A stretch of DNA of 64,000 nt from Leadbetterella sp. (lineage in GTDB: Bacteria > Bacteroidota > Bacteroidia > Cytophagales > Spirosomataceae): assembly GCA_019638185.1 (NCBI GenBank), contig JAHBUH010000024.1:1-64000 (forward strand), in the 5' to 3' direction. Under the pieces are notes generated by a model. It saw nothing but the letters and a program-made list of their open reading frames with translations, was not told the origin of the DNA and did no database searches. A program made the translations under genes and the position numbers. Positions within the stretch are counted from its first letter, which is position 1; each line of letters begins with the position of its first letter. Positions 1-5,934 of the stretch are shown here, in pieces.

Positions 1-86
1 ACTTCCCCGGCCTTTTGGCCGGCTGGATGGATACCTTTTGAGGCCAGGTAATCCACTATTTTAAACTGTTCATTTAATTCGCTCAT
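1..86 (-). CDS. Partial gene, N-terminus only (possible CHC2-type primase of the element)
   Basis: A reading frame opens with ATG at 86 and runs off the left edge, giving 28 residues that begin MSELNEQFKIVDYLASKG. The pattern 'IVDYLASKGIHP' followed by a short polar stretch resembles the start of CHC2 zinc-finger primases found next to helicases on Bacteroidota mobile elements, but the zinc ligands would lie outside the window, so this is only a suggestion. It lies downstream of, and on the same strand as, the SF3 helicase, separated from it by the TGGAACA repeat block. Confidence 0.4.
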   Translation of the reverse strand, partial: MSELNEQFKIVDYLASKGIHPAGQKAGE

Positions 87-401
87 AGTGCTTTTTCTTT
101 TAGCGGAAAATTGTACTGCATATAATACACGGGGAGTTACCCCAAAAAAATGGAACATTTGGAACACCCTATTTTTTGGAACAAATGGAACAGTATTGGA
201 ACATATTTTGGAACACTTTTTAAATTGTAAATAGGTAATAATAAATAGAATAATATACTTTGTTCCAAATGTTCCATTTTTTTAATGATTTTTTCAAACA
301 TCATATTTTTCGACTTTTTTTATTGTTTTTCAATAAATATTCTGTTCCACTGTTTTTGCCATTTTTTGGAACATTTGCCTTTTTTGAAATTTTTCGTTGT
401 A
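87..401. other. Non-coding block with ten TGGAACA repeats (candidate origin or operator)
   Basis: This AT-rich stretch between the helicase gene and the partial left-edge gene holds ten exact TGGAACA heptamers. Plus-strand copies start at 151, 160, 177, 186, 197, 209 and 367; inverted copies start at 261, 270 and 343. Three pairs are spaced by 9 bp, and the pair at 151-166 is an exact inverted repeat of the pair at 261-276. A small GGGG/CCCC hairpin lies at 131-143. Clustered short repeats beside replication genes are typical of iteron origins or of multi-site operators; which applies here is inferred. The short plus-strand frame across the block looks fortuitous. Confidence 0.75.
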
Positions 402-1718
402 TTATTCCAAGATTGAAAATTTGTCTCTGTCAAATGAATAAAAGGTATTCGGACTTCCTGAATCTCCTAAATAATTATCTTTTATAGCTTCCATATCATA
501 TTTAAAAGGGGAAAAGTATTTATACCGTCCTTTTTTATTAAGTTTTACACCCAATTCATTTTCTACGGCATTCTTTAACTGAATAGAAGTAGTTGAGGCT
601 TTCACCCTCTTAGTTTGTATTAGCTCATTCAAAAGCTCTGCTGCCGAAAAATTTAAAACTTGTCTTTCGGAAAAGATTTCAAAGCCATAGTTTAAGAGGT
701 CTAATACTGCTTTAGAAACGCCGGAAACACTATTCCTGTAATAGAGCTCTAATTGATCAGTTTTGTAGGCTTCAAACGGGAAATACATACGGGAGGCTTC
801 CTGTTTATATTTAAGCTCTCTGTTTTTCAGGAAGTATAGGAAGGCCGGTATTTCCTCCTTTATCTTAGTCTCGATATCCGGATCATCATTTAGCCCGGAC
901 GTCTGTAATGTGGGTACTTTAAATACTGCAAACCGGTTTTCTCCTTTTCCGATGTTCAGGGCTTTGCCTTCCTGGTTACTTATAAAAATATGCTTGCCGA
1001 AATATTCTATTTGGTATTGTTTCCGGCCCTTTTCATTAATGGTAATTTTTCCGGTTTCTGTACTGAACCGTTTTATCATTTCCATAATGAGGTCATTATT
1101 CAATGATGCCTCATCCACTACTACCAAAAGTTTGGGCGCCCAAATGGCATTGAAATCAGAGGATAATTCTGAATTGCCTATCTTGATGGCGTTTTCCTGG
1201 AAAATGTATCTGATTAAATTCCCAAAGGTACTTTTACCCGTATTCCTTTCTTTTGATTCCAAAAGTAGTATTGGGAGCCGTCGGGTAGGTTCCAGATAAA
1301 GAAGCTGAAAATAGTCCAGGATAAATTCATAGTGCGCATTAAAGAGGTGTTTCAATAGAGTAGAAATATTTTCAAAGTTGCCCTTTTGGGGTTCGTGAGT
1401 GATTTTGTTGTATTGATTGTAATGCCCTCCTATTTCCTGCTTATAGTCAAGATGGCTCGGTACATTACAGAAGCCCTCAAATTTATTTATTTCAGTAAAG
1501 AAACTACCGGTATCATCCTTTACTGTTTGCCGGCTTCGGGGGACTAAGAGCTGATAAAAATTACCATCTTTGCCCGGGCGTTCGATGTTCTTAAAATATT
1601 CATCTCCTACCCTTATATGTTTCGCAGACTCTGATTTCTTCCTGTCGTTGCTATTTGTATTATCCTTCCTTTCTTTGGGAGCGTCTACCCTGGTTAATAC
1701 ATCTGTTAGATTTGCCAT
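402..1718 (-). CDS. SF3-type primase-helicase (DUF5906-like) of an integrated element
   Basis: A 438-residue ATPase of the viral/plasmid superfamily-3 helicase kind, expected to unwind the element's own DNA at its origin. Visible motifs: a variant Walker A ending NTGKST at about 155-164 (the first glycine of GxxxxGKS is replaced, as is usual in this family), Walker B LLVVVDE at 197-203, the SF3 sensor asparagine in FISN near 248, and an arginine in GENRF near 262. The first 40 residues are polar and Lys-rich. It is the last complete member of a minus-strand cluster that starts at the integrase, and the heptamer array lies just past its stop codon. Assignment to the fold is good; the exact subfamily is from memory of the motif pattern. 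Confidence 0.8.
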   Translation of the reverse strand: MANLTDVLTRVDAPKERKDNTNSNDRKKSESAKHIRVGDEYFKNIERPGKDGNFYQLLVPRSRQTVKDDTGSFFTEINKFEGFCNVPSHLDYKQEIGGHYNQYNKITHEPQKGNFENISTLLKHLFNAHYEFILDYFQLLYLEPTRRLPILLLESKERNTGKSTFGNLIRYIFQENAIKIGNSELSSDFNAIWAPKLLVVVDEASLNNDLIMEMIKRFSTETGKITINEKGRKQYQIEYFGKHIFISNQEGKALNIGKGENRFAVFKVPTLQTSGLNDDPDIETKIKEEIPAFLYFLKNRELKYKQEASRMYFPFEAYKTDQLELYYRNSVSGVSKAVLDLLNYGFEIFSERQVLNFSAAELLNELIQTKRVKASTTSIQLKNAVENELGVKLNKKGRYKYFSPFKYDMEAIKDNYLGDSGSPNTFYSFDRDKFSILE

Positions 1719-1730
1719 AATCTGATAATT

Positions 1731-1967
1731 TTAGGATAAGTTTATTACTGTCTTTTTCAGGGCTAAAAGTTCATCCAGTACATACCTGGCCATCAAAGAA
1801 CCGGAGGGGGATACTGTCCCCGTTAATATCTTATCTATTGCGGTTTGAATGATTTCAAGTAATATTTTTCGGGTTTTTAAGGCGGTTTCCTGGTCCGGAA
1901 CCGGGATAAAAAGAACCTCTATTGAGGCTCTTTTTATTTGTGTAAGTTCGCTTTTTAATGCTTCCAT
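1731..1967 (-). CDS. Small hypothetical element protein
   Basis: A 78-residue, mostly helical protein (MEALKSELTQIKRASIEV...) with no motif I recognise. It ends 12 bases before the helicase start and begins 2 bases after the stop of the preceding small gene, so it is very probably co-transcribed with them. Its position between integrase and helicase matches the accessory small genes of phage-satellite or integrative elements. The N-terminal heptad pattern could support oligomerisation, but no function can be assigned. Confidence 0.6.
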   Translation of the reverse strand: MEALKSELTQIKRASIEVLFIPVPDQETALKTRKILLEIIQTAIDKILTGTVSPSGSLMARYVLDELLALKKTVINLS

Positions 1968-1969
1968 TG

Positions 1970-2254
1970 TTATCGAATTATACCGGAATCGTCCAGCCTC
2001 TCAATTCCATTAATGCAGTCAAGGAGGTTGGCTAGGTCTAAAAAATAACTGTAATAATTACTACGGGTATTAATTTCCGCGTCATCGCAGAAAGAAGACG
2101 ACAACCAGCCGTGAAAAATGTTGCGCAGGAACTCCGACGTAAACCCGCCGTCTTGTCTTATTTCCTCTATTATTTCCAATATATTTGCTTCCCTTGAATT
2201 TTCTGTTATTATTTTCCGTATTCTACTTGCCATTATTTTTAAAATTTGTGCCAT
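1970..2254 (-). CDS. Small hypothetical element protein
   Basis: A 94-residue predicted helical protein beginning MAQILKIMASRIRK. A second ATG eight codons in (MASRIRK) is an equally good start. No family recognised. It is tightly packed with the downstream 78-residue gene (2-base gap) and lies 45 bases beyond the integrase stop, so it belongs to the same minus-strand transcription unit of the element. Confidence 0.6.
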   Translation of the reverse strand: MAQILKIMASRIRKIITENSREANILEIIEEIRQDGGFTSEFLRNIFHGWLSSSFCDDAEINTRSNYYSYFLDLANLLDCINGIERLDDSGIIR

Positions 2255-2298
2255 GTGGTATAGAAATTAATTGCTATACCTGCAGGCGGGTTTGAAAA

Positions 2299-3531
2299 TT
2301 ATTTTAGTTTTGATTTTAGAGCCTCCATTGCATCAAATGCCCGGTTGGGGGCTTGCTTTGCTAAGTAATATTTATATGCCATTTTGGCTGTTTTATGGCC
2401 CACTATAACCCCCATGCTGTCTACGTCCATTCCTTTATCAAATGCCAGGTTACAAAATGTTTTTCGGGCAAAACTGGACGTTAACGGTTTCTTTATTTTA
2501 ACAATAGCAGCTATTTCTTTCAATACCCGGTTATAGTGTTGATTGGTTGGGATAGGGAAACAATATCTAGGTTTACGCCCCCTGTACCGGTTTAAAATAT
2601 CTAAAGCCAAAGGAAGCAAGGGAATAAAAACCTCAGTGCCGGTTTTGCTTCTTTGTTGTGATATCGCTGGCCCCCGGTCAGTCTCTACAATTTCAGTTTC
2701 TAAAAGCGCTTCAAGGTCGCAGTAGTTGAGACTCGTAAGGCACTGGAAAGCAAAGAAATCCCTTATTTCGTGATAGGCAGGGGTTTCAAATACAAATGCA
2801 GCCAGGTTATTTAATTCCGGCTCTGAAAGATGGTTTTTAGCGTAATTTTTTGCCCTGGGCAACTTATGGCCCTGAAAAGGATTATGTTCCTGTAGCTTCT
2901 TTTGACGGGCGATCTCATAGGCTCTTTTCCCAAATTCCAGCCGCTTACGGATGGTCTCAGGTTCAAACCCTTTGGCAGTTTGAAAGTATTCTATCATCCT
3001 GGAAGCATCATAAAAACTAATATCTTCCAGTCGTATAGCCGGGTTTCTTACTGTACGTTCAAAGTAGTTCAGTACGTCAGAATACACTTTTTCGTAGCGT
3101 TTGAACGTCTTTTCTGACTTGATTTTTCCGGAAGTGTATTTGGCTTTCGCTTCATTGAAAGCAAGCCCTAAAAGGTTCTGAAAAGTGGGCTTACAGTCTA
3201 TGATCCCTTTTCCGGATAGGACCAATTGCAGGATGCTTTCAAGAATTATCGGGGAATCTATTACCCGGGCCTTTGAAGCATTCTGCTCTATTTCTGCTTT
3301 GATTGACTGGATCAATGCGCTGCCGGCATCGTCTCCTTTTATTGTTTGGGTCTTATTGAATAGTGTACCTGGTGTGATGGTGACTCCCAGGCTTTTTTCC
3401 AGCTTTTGACCCTCATAGGTCAGGCGGATATAAAGCACAGGGCCACGCTCGAAGAAATTAATGCCCAGTTTTGAGGCTTTTCGAGGCTTACTATTTGATT
3501 TGTAGCCTATTGCTGTTAACTTTGTATTCAT
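2299..3531 (-). CDS. Tyrosine recombinase / integrase with non-canonical catalytic box I
   Basis: Site-specific recombinase of about 410 residues: an arm-binding/SAM-like N-terminal half and a C-terminal catalytic domain. Recognisable are the beta-hairpin lysine in QQRSKTG (K296), the second arginine in SSFARKTF (R356), GHKTAKMAYKYY with His379 and nucleophile Tyr388. Unusually, the first catalytic arginine, expected in a TGLRYSDL-like motif, is Asn in TSLNYCDLE (N269), and the His of HxxR is Ser (S353). Arg-I replacement is known for the CTnDOT integrase IntDOT. I place the start at the ATG giving MNTKLTAIGYK (3531); an upstream ATG at 3567 adds 12 residues and abuts a hairpin. It is presumably responsible for integration and excision of this element. 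Confidence 0.85.
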   Translation of the reverse strand: MNTKLTAIGYKSNSKPRKASKLGINFFERGPVLYIRLTYEGQKLEKSLGVTITPGTLFNKTQTIKGDDAGSALIQSIKAEIEQNASKARVIDSPIILESILQLVLSGKGIIDCKPTFQNLLGLAFNEAKAKYTSGKIKSEKTFKRYEKVYSDVLNYFERTVRNPAIRLEDISFYDASRMIEYFQTAKGFEPETIRKRLEFGKRAYEIARQKKLQEHNPFQGHKLPRAKNYAKNHLSEPELNNLAAFVFETPAYHEIRDFFAFQCLTSLNYCDLEALLETEIVETDRGPAISQQRSKTGTEVFIPLLPLALDILNRYRGRKPRYCFPIPTNQHYNRVLKEIAAIVKIKKPLTSSFARKTFCNLAFDKGMDVDSMGVIVGHKTAKMAYKYYLAKQAPNRAFDAMEALKSKLK

Positions 3532-3569
3532 AATCTTTTGAGTTGTTAGTTTTGAACAATTTGCCATGA

Positions 3570-3599
3570 GGCCGGTACTGCGAATACCGGCCTTTTTTT
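3570..3599. terminator. Hairpin before integrase (GGCCGGTA stem)
   Basis: GGCCGGTA at 3570-3577 pairs perfectly with TACCGGCC at 3585-3592. A run of seven T follows on the plus strand, although the genes on both sides are on the minus strand. On the minus strand it follows the stop of the 60-residue gene and lies against the upstream ATG at 3567, which favours the internal integrase start at 3531. It could block plus-strand read-through into the element. Confidence 0.55.
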
Positions 3600-3780
3600 A
3601 ATCTTCCAATTCCTCCAATGGGTCAAGTCCAACACTGTACAAGTCTTTAATGTGGTCTAACCATTCGGCCACGTCTTTTCGTAGTTCCTTGTTGTCCAGG
3701 TATGTGGTGTTCAGGCCCTCACCGTCAAGCGACTTGCATACATACAATTCGATTGCCTTAATTAATTCGGATTTTGTCAT
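3598..3780 (-). CDS. Small acidic hypothetical element protein
   Basis: A 60-residue acidic protein (MTKSELIKAIELYVCKSL...) with no recognised domain. It lies between the XRE repressor gene (13-base gap) and the integrase on the minus strand, a position where elements often keep an excisionase or regulator. However, it has no visible HTH and is acidic rather than basic, so an excisionase role is not supported by the sequence. Confidence 0.55.
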   Translation of the reverse strand: MTKSELIKAIELYVCKSLDGEGLNTTYLDNKELRKDVAEWLDHIKDLYSVGLDPLEELED

Positions 3781-3793
3781 AATTTATTGATAT

Positions 3794-4012
3794 TTAAAAG
3801 TTTACTAAATCTTTGGGGGATACTCCCAGCCATTGGGCTATCCGTTGGAGTTCGTCTAATCGGGGTTGTTTTTGGTTTCGGACGTATTTGCCAAACTCTA
3901 TTTTTGTAATGCGCAATGTGTTCTTGTATATTGATTGTGATACTCCCGGTTTTTCCTTTCCGAATTTTTTCAACACTTCGTTTCTGATAGAATTAGAAAT
4001 GACTTTATCCAT
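3794..4012 (-). CDS. XRE/Cro-type small DNA-binding protein
   Basis: A 72-residue protein whose C-terminal two thirds form a Cro/C1-type helix-turn-helix: NTLRITKIEFGKYVRNQK then LDELQRIAQWLGVSPKDL, with the typical 'WLGVSPxDL' end. I choose the ATG at 4012 (MDKVISNS) rather than the upstream ATG at 4039. The upstream codon lies inside a minus-strand TAnnTTTG box (4044-4037) and so would precede the transcription start. The gene is divergent from the 165-residue XRE gene and they share an 87-115 bp control region, the usual layout of a lysogeny-type switch. Confidence 0.75.
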   Translation of the reverse strand: MDKVISNSIRNEVLKKFGKEKPGVSQSIYKNTLRITKIEFGKYVRNQKQPRLDELQRIAQWLGVSPKDLVNF

Positions 4013-4029
4013 AAAGAGATTAATTATTT

Positions 4030-4126
4030 TATGCCACAAATGTATAAATTAGCTTTTTAATATGCAATAATTAAATAGTTAAAATATGCCATAAAATTAA
4101 TTTTCGACTATATCTAAATTTGTAGT
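4030..4126. promoter_or_regulatory. Divergent promoter/operator region of the two XRE genes
   Basis: Plus strand: TAAATTTG at 4115-4122 matches the Bacteroidota -7 box TAnnTTTG and ends only 4 bases before the ATG at 4127, so the plus-strand transcript should be leaderless or nearly so. Minus strand: TACATTTG (complement of 4037-4044). Repeated TATGCCA at 4030-4036 and 4085-4091, with the related TATGCAA at 4061-4067, are candidate operators for one or both repressors. Confidence 0.6.
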
Positions 4127-4624
4127 ATGAATAAGATATATGCAATTGTTAAGGCAATACGTACAGAAAAGGGGTTGTCCCAGGAAGAGGTAGCGGAAAG
4201 GATAGGGATGACCCAGGGGAATTATGGCCGATTGGAAAGGGGACAAACTCAACTGACTATTGAGAGGCTGGAGCAGCTTGCAGATGTTTTTGGGATGTCT
4301 GTTTCATCTATAATGAGTTATGAAATCGGGGAAAGTATAAATAAGGAAGATTTTCAATACTACTTTAACCTTTGTCAAAAGCTCGAAAAACAAATAGCTA
4401 AGTTAAAAAGTGATATTGAGTACTATGATGAGGAGAGCTCTAACGATTTTTCCAAATTGGAAAAGGCTAAGGAATTACACAAGAATGAAGTAAAATCTCT
4501 TAAAGAGAAAATTATTCTGAAAGATGAAATAATAAAGGAGAGAGATAAAACAATAGAAGATAAGAACAGAATGATTTCTATCCTTGAAAAGGCCTTTGAT
4601 AAATTAGGAGGTCAAAATAATTAG
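4127..4624 (+). CDS. XRE-family repressor with C-terminal coiled coil
   Basis: A 165-residue regulator. Residues 5-62 are a clear HTH_3 domain (GLSQEEVAERIGMTQGNYGRLERG, then LEQLADVFGM). Residues about 80-160 are a long charged coiled coil (Lys/Glu-rich heptads, ending in KDEIIKERDKTIEDKN), probably for dimerisation. This HTH plus coiled-coil architecture is common in Bacteroidota accessory regions. It is divergent from the small XRE gene and is the outermost plus-strand gene of the element. A TAnnTTTG box ends 4 bases before the start codon, implying leaderless translation. Confidence 0.8.
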   Translation: MNKIYAIVKAIRTEKGLSQEEVAERIGMTQGNYGRLERGQTQLTIERLEQLADVFGMSVSSIMSYEIGESINKEDFQYYFNLCQKLEKQIAKLKSDIEYYDEESSNDFSKLEKAKELHKNEVKSLKEKIILKDEIIKERDKTIEDKNRMISILEKAFDKLGGQNN

Positions 4625-4650
4625 TAACTTTGTGAGTTTTCCATTCTATT

Positions 4651-4950
4651 TTAGGATGTAAAGCATATTTGGGCTTCGTTGCAGGCAATTTCGCCGGTGG
4701 GTGTACACCTGATCAACCCAAATATAAAAACACCGGCAAAAGGCAGTAGGCTTAAAGCGTTTCGGACGTTAGGGATAGGTGAAATAGGCATAATACCCGT
4801 TAAGTAACTGTTTTTGAAATACGTTGCACCCGAAACGGTTTCGGACGTTGGAGAGGACACCCCCGCGGTGTATGATGTTCGTCGGGTGGACGTATTTTTA
4901 TTTTACCCTTATGTCCTAAAAGTAAAATAAGAGTTTTGTTATTTTACTTT
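4651..4950. other. Unexplained structured non-coding block
   Basis: No convincing gene lies between 4625 and 5022. The block contains two interleaved perfect complements: ATATTTGGG 4665-4673 with CCCAAATAT 4717-4725, and GCCGGTG 4693-4699 with CACCGGC 4731-4737. This is a pseudoknot order. There is also the palindrome GGTGTACACC at 4700-4709, the 12-mer GTTTCGGACGTT twice (4759-4770 and 4838-4849), and the palindrome CGAAACGGTTTCG at 4831-4843. The end of the block has a 12-bp hairpin at 4919-4950. It may be a structured RNA, a recombination site or a cassette boundary. A 69-codon minus-strand frame across it is judged spurious. Confidence 0.5.
4919..4950. terminator. 12-bp hairpin, terminator-like
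   Basis: AAAGTAAAATAA (4919-4930) pairs perfectly with TTATTTTACTTT (4939-4950) around an 8-base loop. An additional TTATTTTAC at 4898-4906 can pair with the same GTAAAATAA, so two alternative hairpins compete. It lies about 70 bases upstream of the antitoxin gene. Confidence 0.45.
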
Positions 4951-5022
4951 CTGCTATATTTTCTATATTGAATTTTCGTAGGCAGAATTACGTTATAGAG
5001 TTGAATTAAAATTTCAAATACA

Positions 5023-5157
5023 ATGGTAAAATCAAACAAAAAAGCGACTAAGGCCGAAAAGCCGGAAGAGCCTAAAAAGCTGTCAAAGGCAGGTGAATGG
5101 TTAAGAAGTGGTAAATCACTTGGTTATATAGTTGATATGAAAGCAGTTCTAAAGTGA
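5023..5157 (+). CDS. Small antitoxin of a VapBC-like pair
   Basis: A 44-residue frame (ATG at 5023; sequence ends GYIVDMKAVLK) directly upstream of the PIN toxin. Its TGA stop overlaps the toxin's GTG start in the sequence GTGA, a classic toxin-antitoxin coupling. The N-terminal half is very Lys/Glu-rich and probably disordered. The C-terminal half (LSKAGEWLRSGKSLGYIVDMKA) is compact enough to wrap a toxin groove. There is no obvious AbrB, MetJ or Phd DNA-binding fold, so autoregulation may be weak or absent. The antitoxin role is inferred from position and overlap. Confidence 0.7.
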   Translation: MVKSNKKATKAEKPEEPKKLSKAGEWLRSGKSLGYIVDMKAVLK

Positions 5158-5573
5158 GCCGATACCTGTTAGATACCAATATTTTAGTATTCTTGGTTAC
5201 CGGCGAAGCTGATGAGGTTCACAAAGATGTCAGGCTTATTATAGATGATTATAATAGTCACTTGGCAGCAAGCTCGGTTTCTTTTGCTGAACTTATCCAG
5301 CTTCACAGGATAGGTAAAATCCGGCTAAAGAAACAGGGTATTAACGAGGCTATAGAAACACTGATTCACACAATAGGGGTTCAGCTGGTGCCTTTTACAG
5401 ATAAGCATATAAATACCCTCGCTAACCTGGAAACAATAGACGGTCATAACGATCCCTTTGACCACGCAATAATAGCACACGCCATTACCGACCGCTATAC
5501 CCTTATTTCTTCAGATAGTAAATTCAAGCATTATAAAGATCAGAACCTGAATTTTGTTTTCAATAAGCGGTAA
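5154..5573 (+). CDS. vapC: PIN-domain ribonuclease toxin (VapC family)
   Basis: A 139-residue PIN domain, full length for a VapC. The acidic metal-binding residues are visible: Asp in YLLDTNIL (D7), Glu in SFAELIQ (about 46), Asp in HNDPFDHAIIAHA (about 99-102), and Asp in LISSDSKFKHY near 122. The family cleaves RNA (often initiator tRNA or rRNA) using Mg2+. Translation starts at GTG 5154, overlapping the antitoxin stop by four bases. The pair sits just outside the XRE-controlled element, where it could stabilise the region. A GAAA-tetraloop terminator lies 200 bases downstream. Confidence 0.88.
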   Translation: MSRYLLDTNILVFLVTGEADEVHKDVRLIIDDYNSHLAASSVSFAELIQLHRIGKIRLKKQGINEAIETLIHTIGVQLVPFTDKHINTLANLETIDGHNDPFDHAIIAHAITDRYTLISSDSKFKHYKDQNLNFVFNKR

Positions 5574-5772
5574 GTTTTTACTACAGTCCTGAAAAATATT
5601 CGCACCTGTAAAGTGCTTATTTTTAGCAATTTATATATTTAAAGGTGTTGGGTGGAATTTGGCAATTGTCCGCACTTTTTACGACAGTCAATAATAGGCC
5701 TGTAGTTAAATGGCTAATAATCAATCAAGTATTCAAAATATTCCGCGCCCAGCTTCGGGAGCTTGAAAATGA

Positions 5773-5802
5773 AAGAGTTACATGAAAATGTAGCTCTTTT
5801 TT
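5773..5802 (+). terminator. GAAA-tetraloop terminator
   Basis: AAGAGTTACAT (5773-5783), loop GAAA, ATGTAGCTCTT (5788-5798), then a T run. The 11-bp stem has one G-U pair. It terminates the vapBC transcript. Confidence 0.8.
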
Positions 5803-5864
5803 GTTTTTATTTGCACTACATTTTGCCTAACATTCCGGATTAATTTGATCATACAAAACCTTCT

Positions 5865-5910
5865 TAACTTTGTTGAAAACGCGAGATTCAAGAAGAATCT
5901 CGCGTTTTTT
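5865..5910 (+). promoter_or_regulatory. Promoter followed at once by a terminator-like hairpin (leader attenuator?)
   Basis: TAACTTTG (5865-5872) with TTTG at 5844-5847 fits the Bacteroidota promoter layout. The predicted start near 5878 coincides with a perfect 12-bp hairpin: AACGCGAGATTC 5878-5889, loop AAGAA, GAATCTCGCGTT 5895-5906. A T run to 5910 follows, about 25 bases upstream of the Fic gene. The hairpin could end transcripts prematurely or cap the mRNA 5' end. Confidence 0.55.
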
Positions 5911-5934
5911 ATATAGATTTAGAATGAGAAAATA

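Larger units (their letters stand above)
5574..5934. other. Intergenic region with two terminators and a promoter
   Basis: This 361-base gap contains no gene that I can support. From left to right it has an AT-rich stretch, a GAAA-loop terminator (5773-5802), a TAnnTTTG promoter (5865-5872) and a strong hairpin with a T run (5878-5910) that begins at the predicted transcription start. I looked for a tRNA or tRNA 3' end as integration target and did not find one. Confidence 0.6.

Noticed and set aside
260-487. 75-codon plus-strand frame across the heptamer array
   Set aside because: Phe/Leu-rich low-complexity translation of AT-rich DNA, overlapping the helicase 3' end; no family features.
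4651-4860. 69-codon minus-strand frame over the structured block
   Set aside because: The repeats and palindromes explain the sequence better; no domain, and codon use unlike the genes.
5690-5790. Possible tRNA or tRNA 3' fragment as attachment site
   Set aside because: No acceptor stem, T-loop GTTCGA or cloverleaf pairing could be found; only a GAAA-loop terminator is present.
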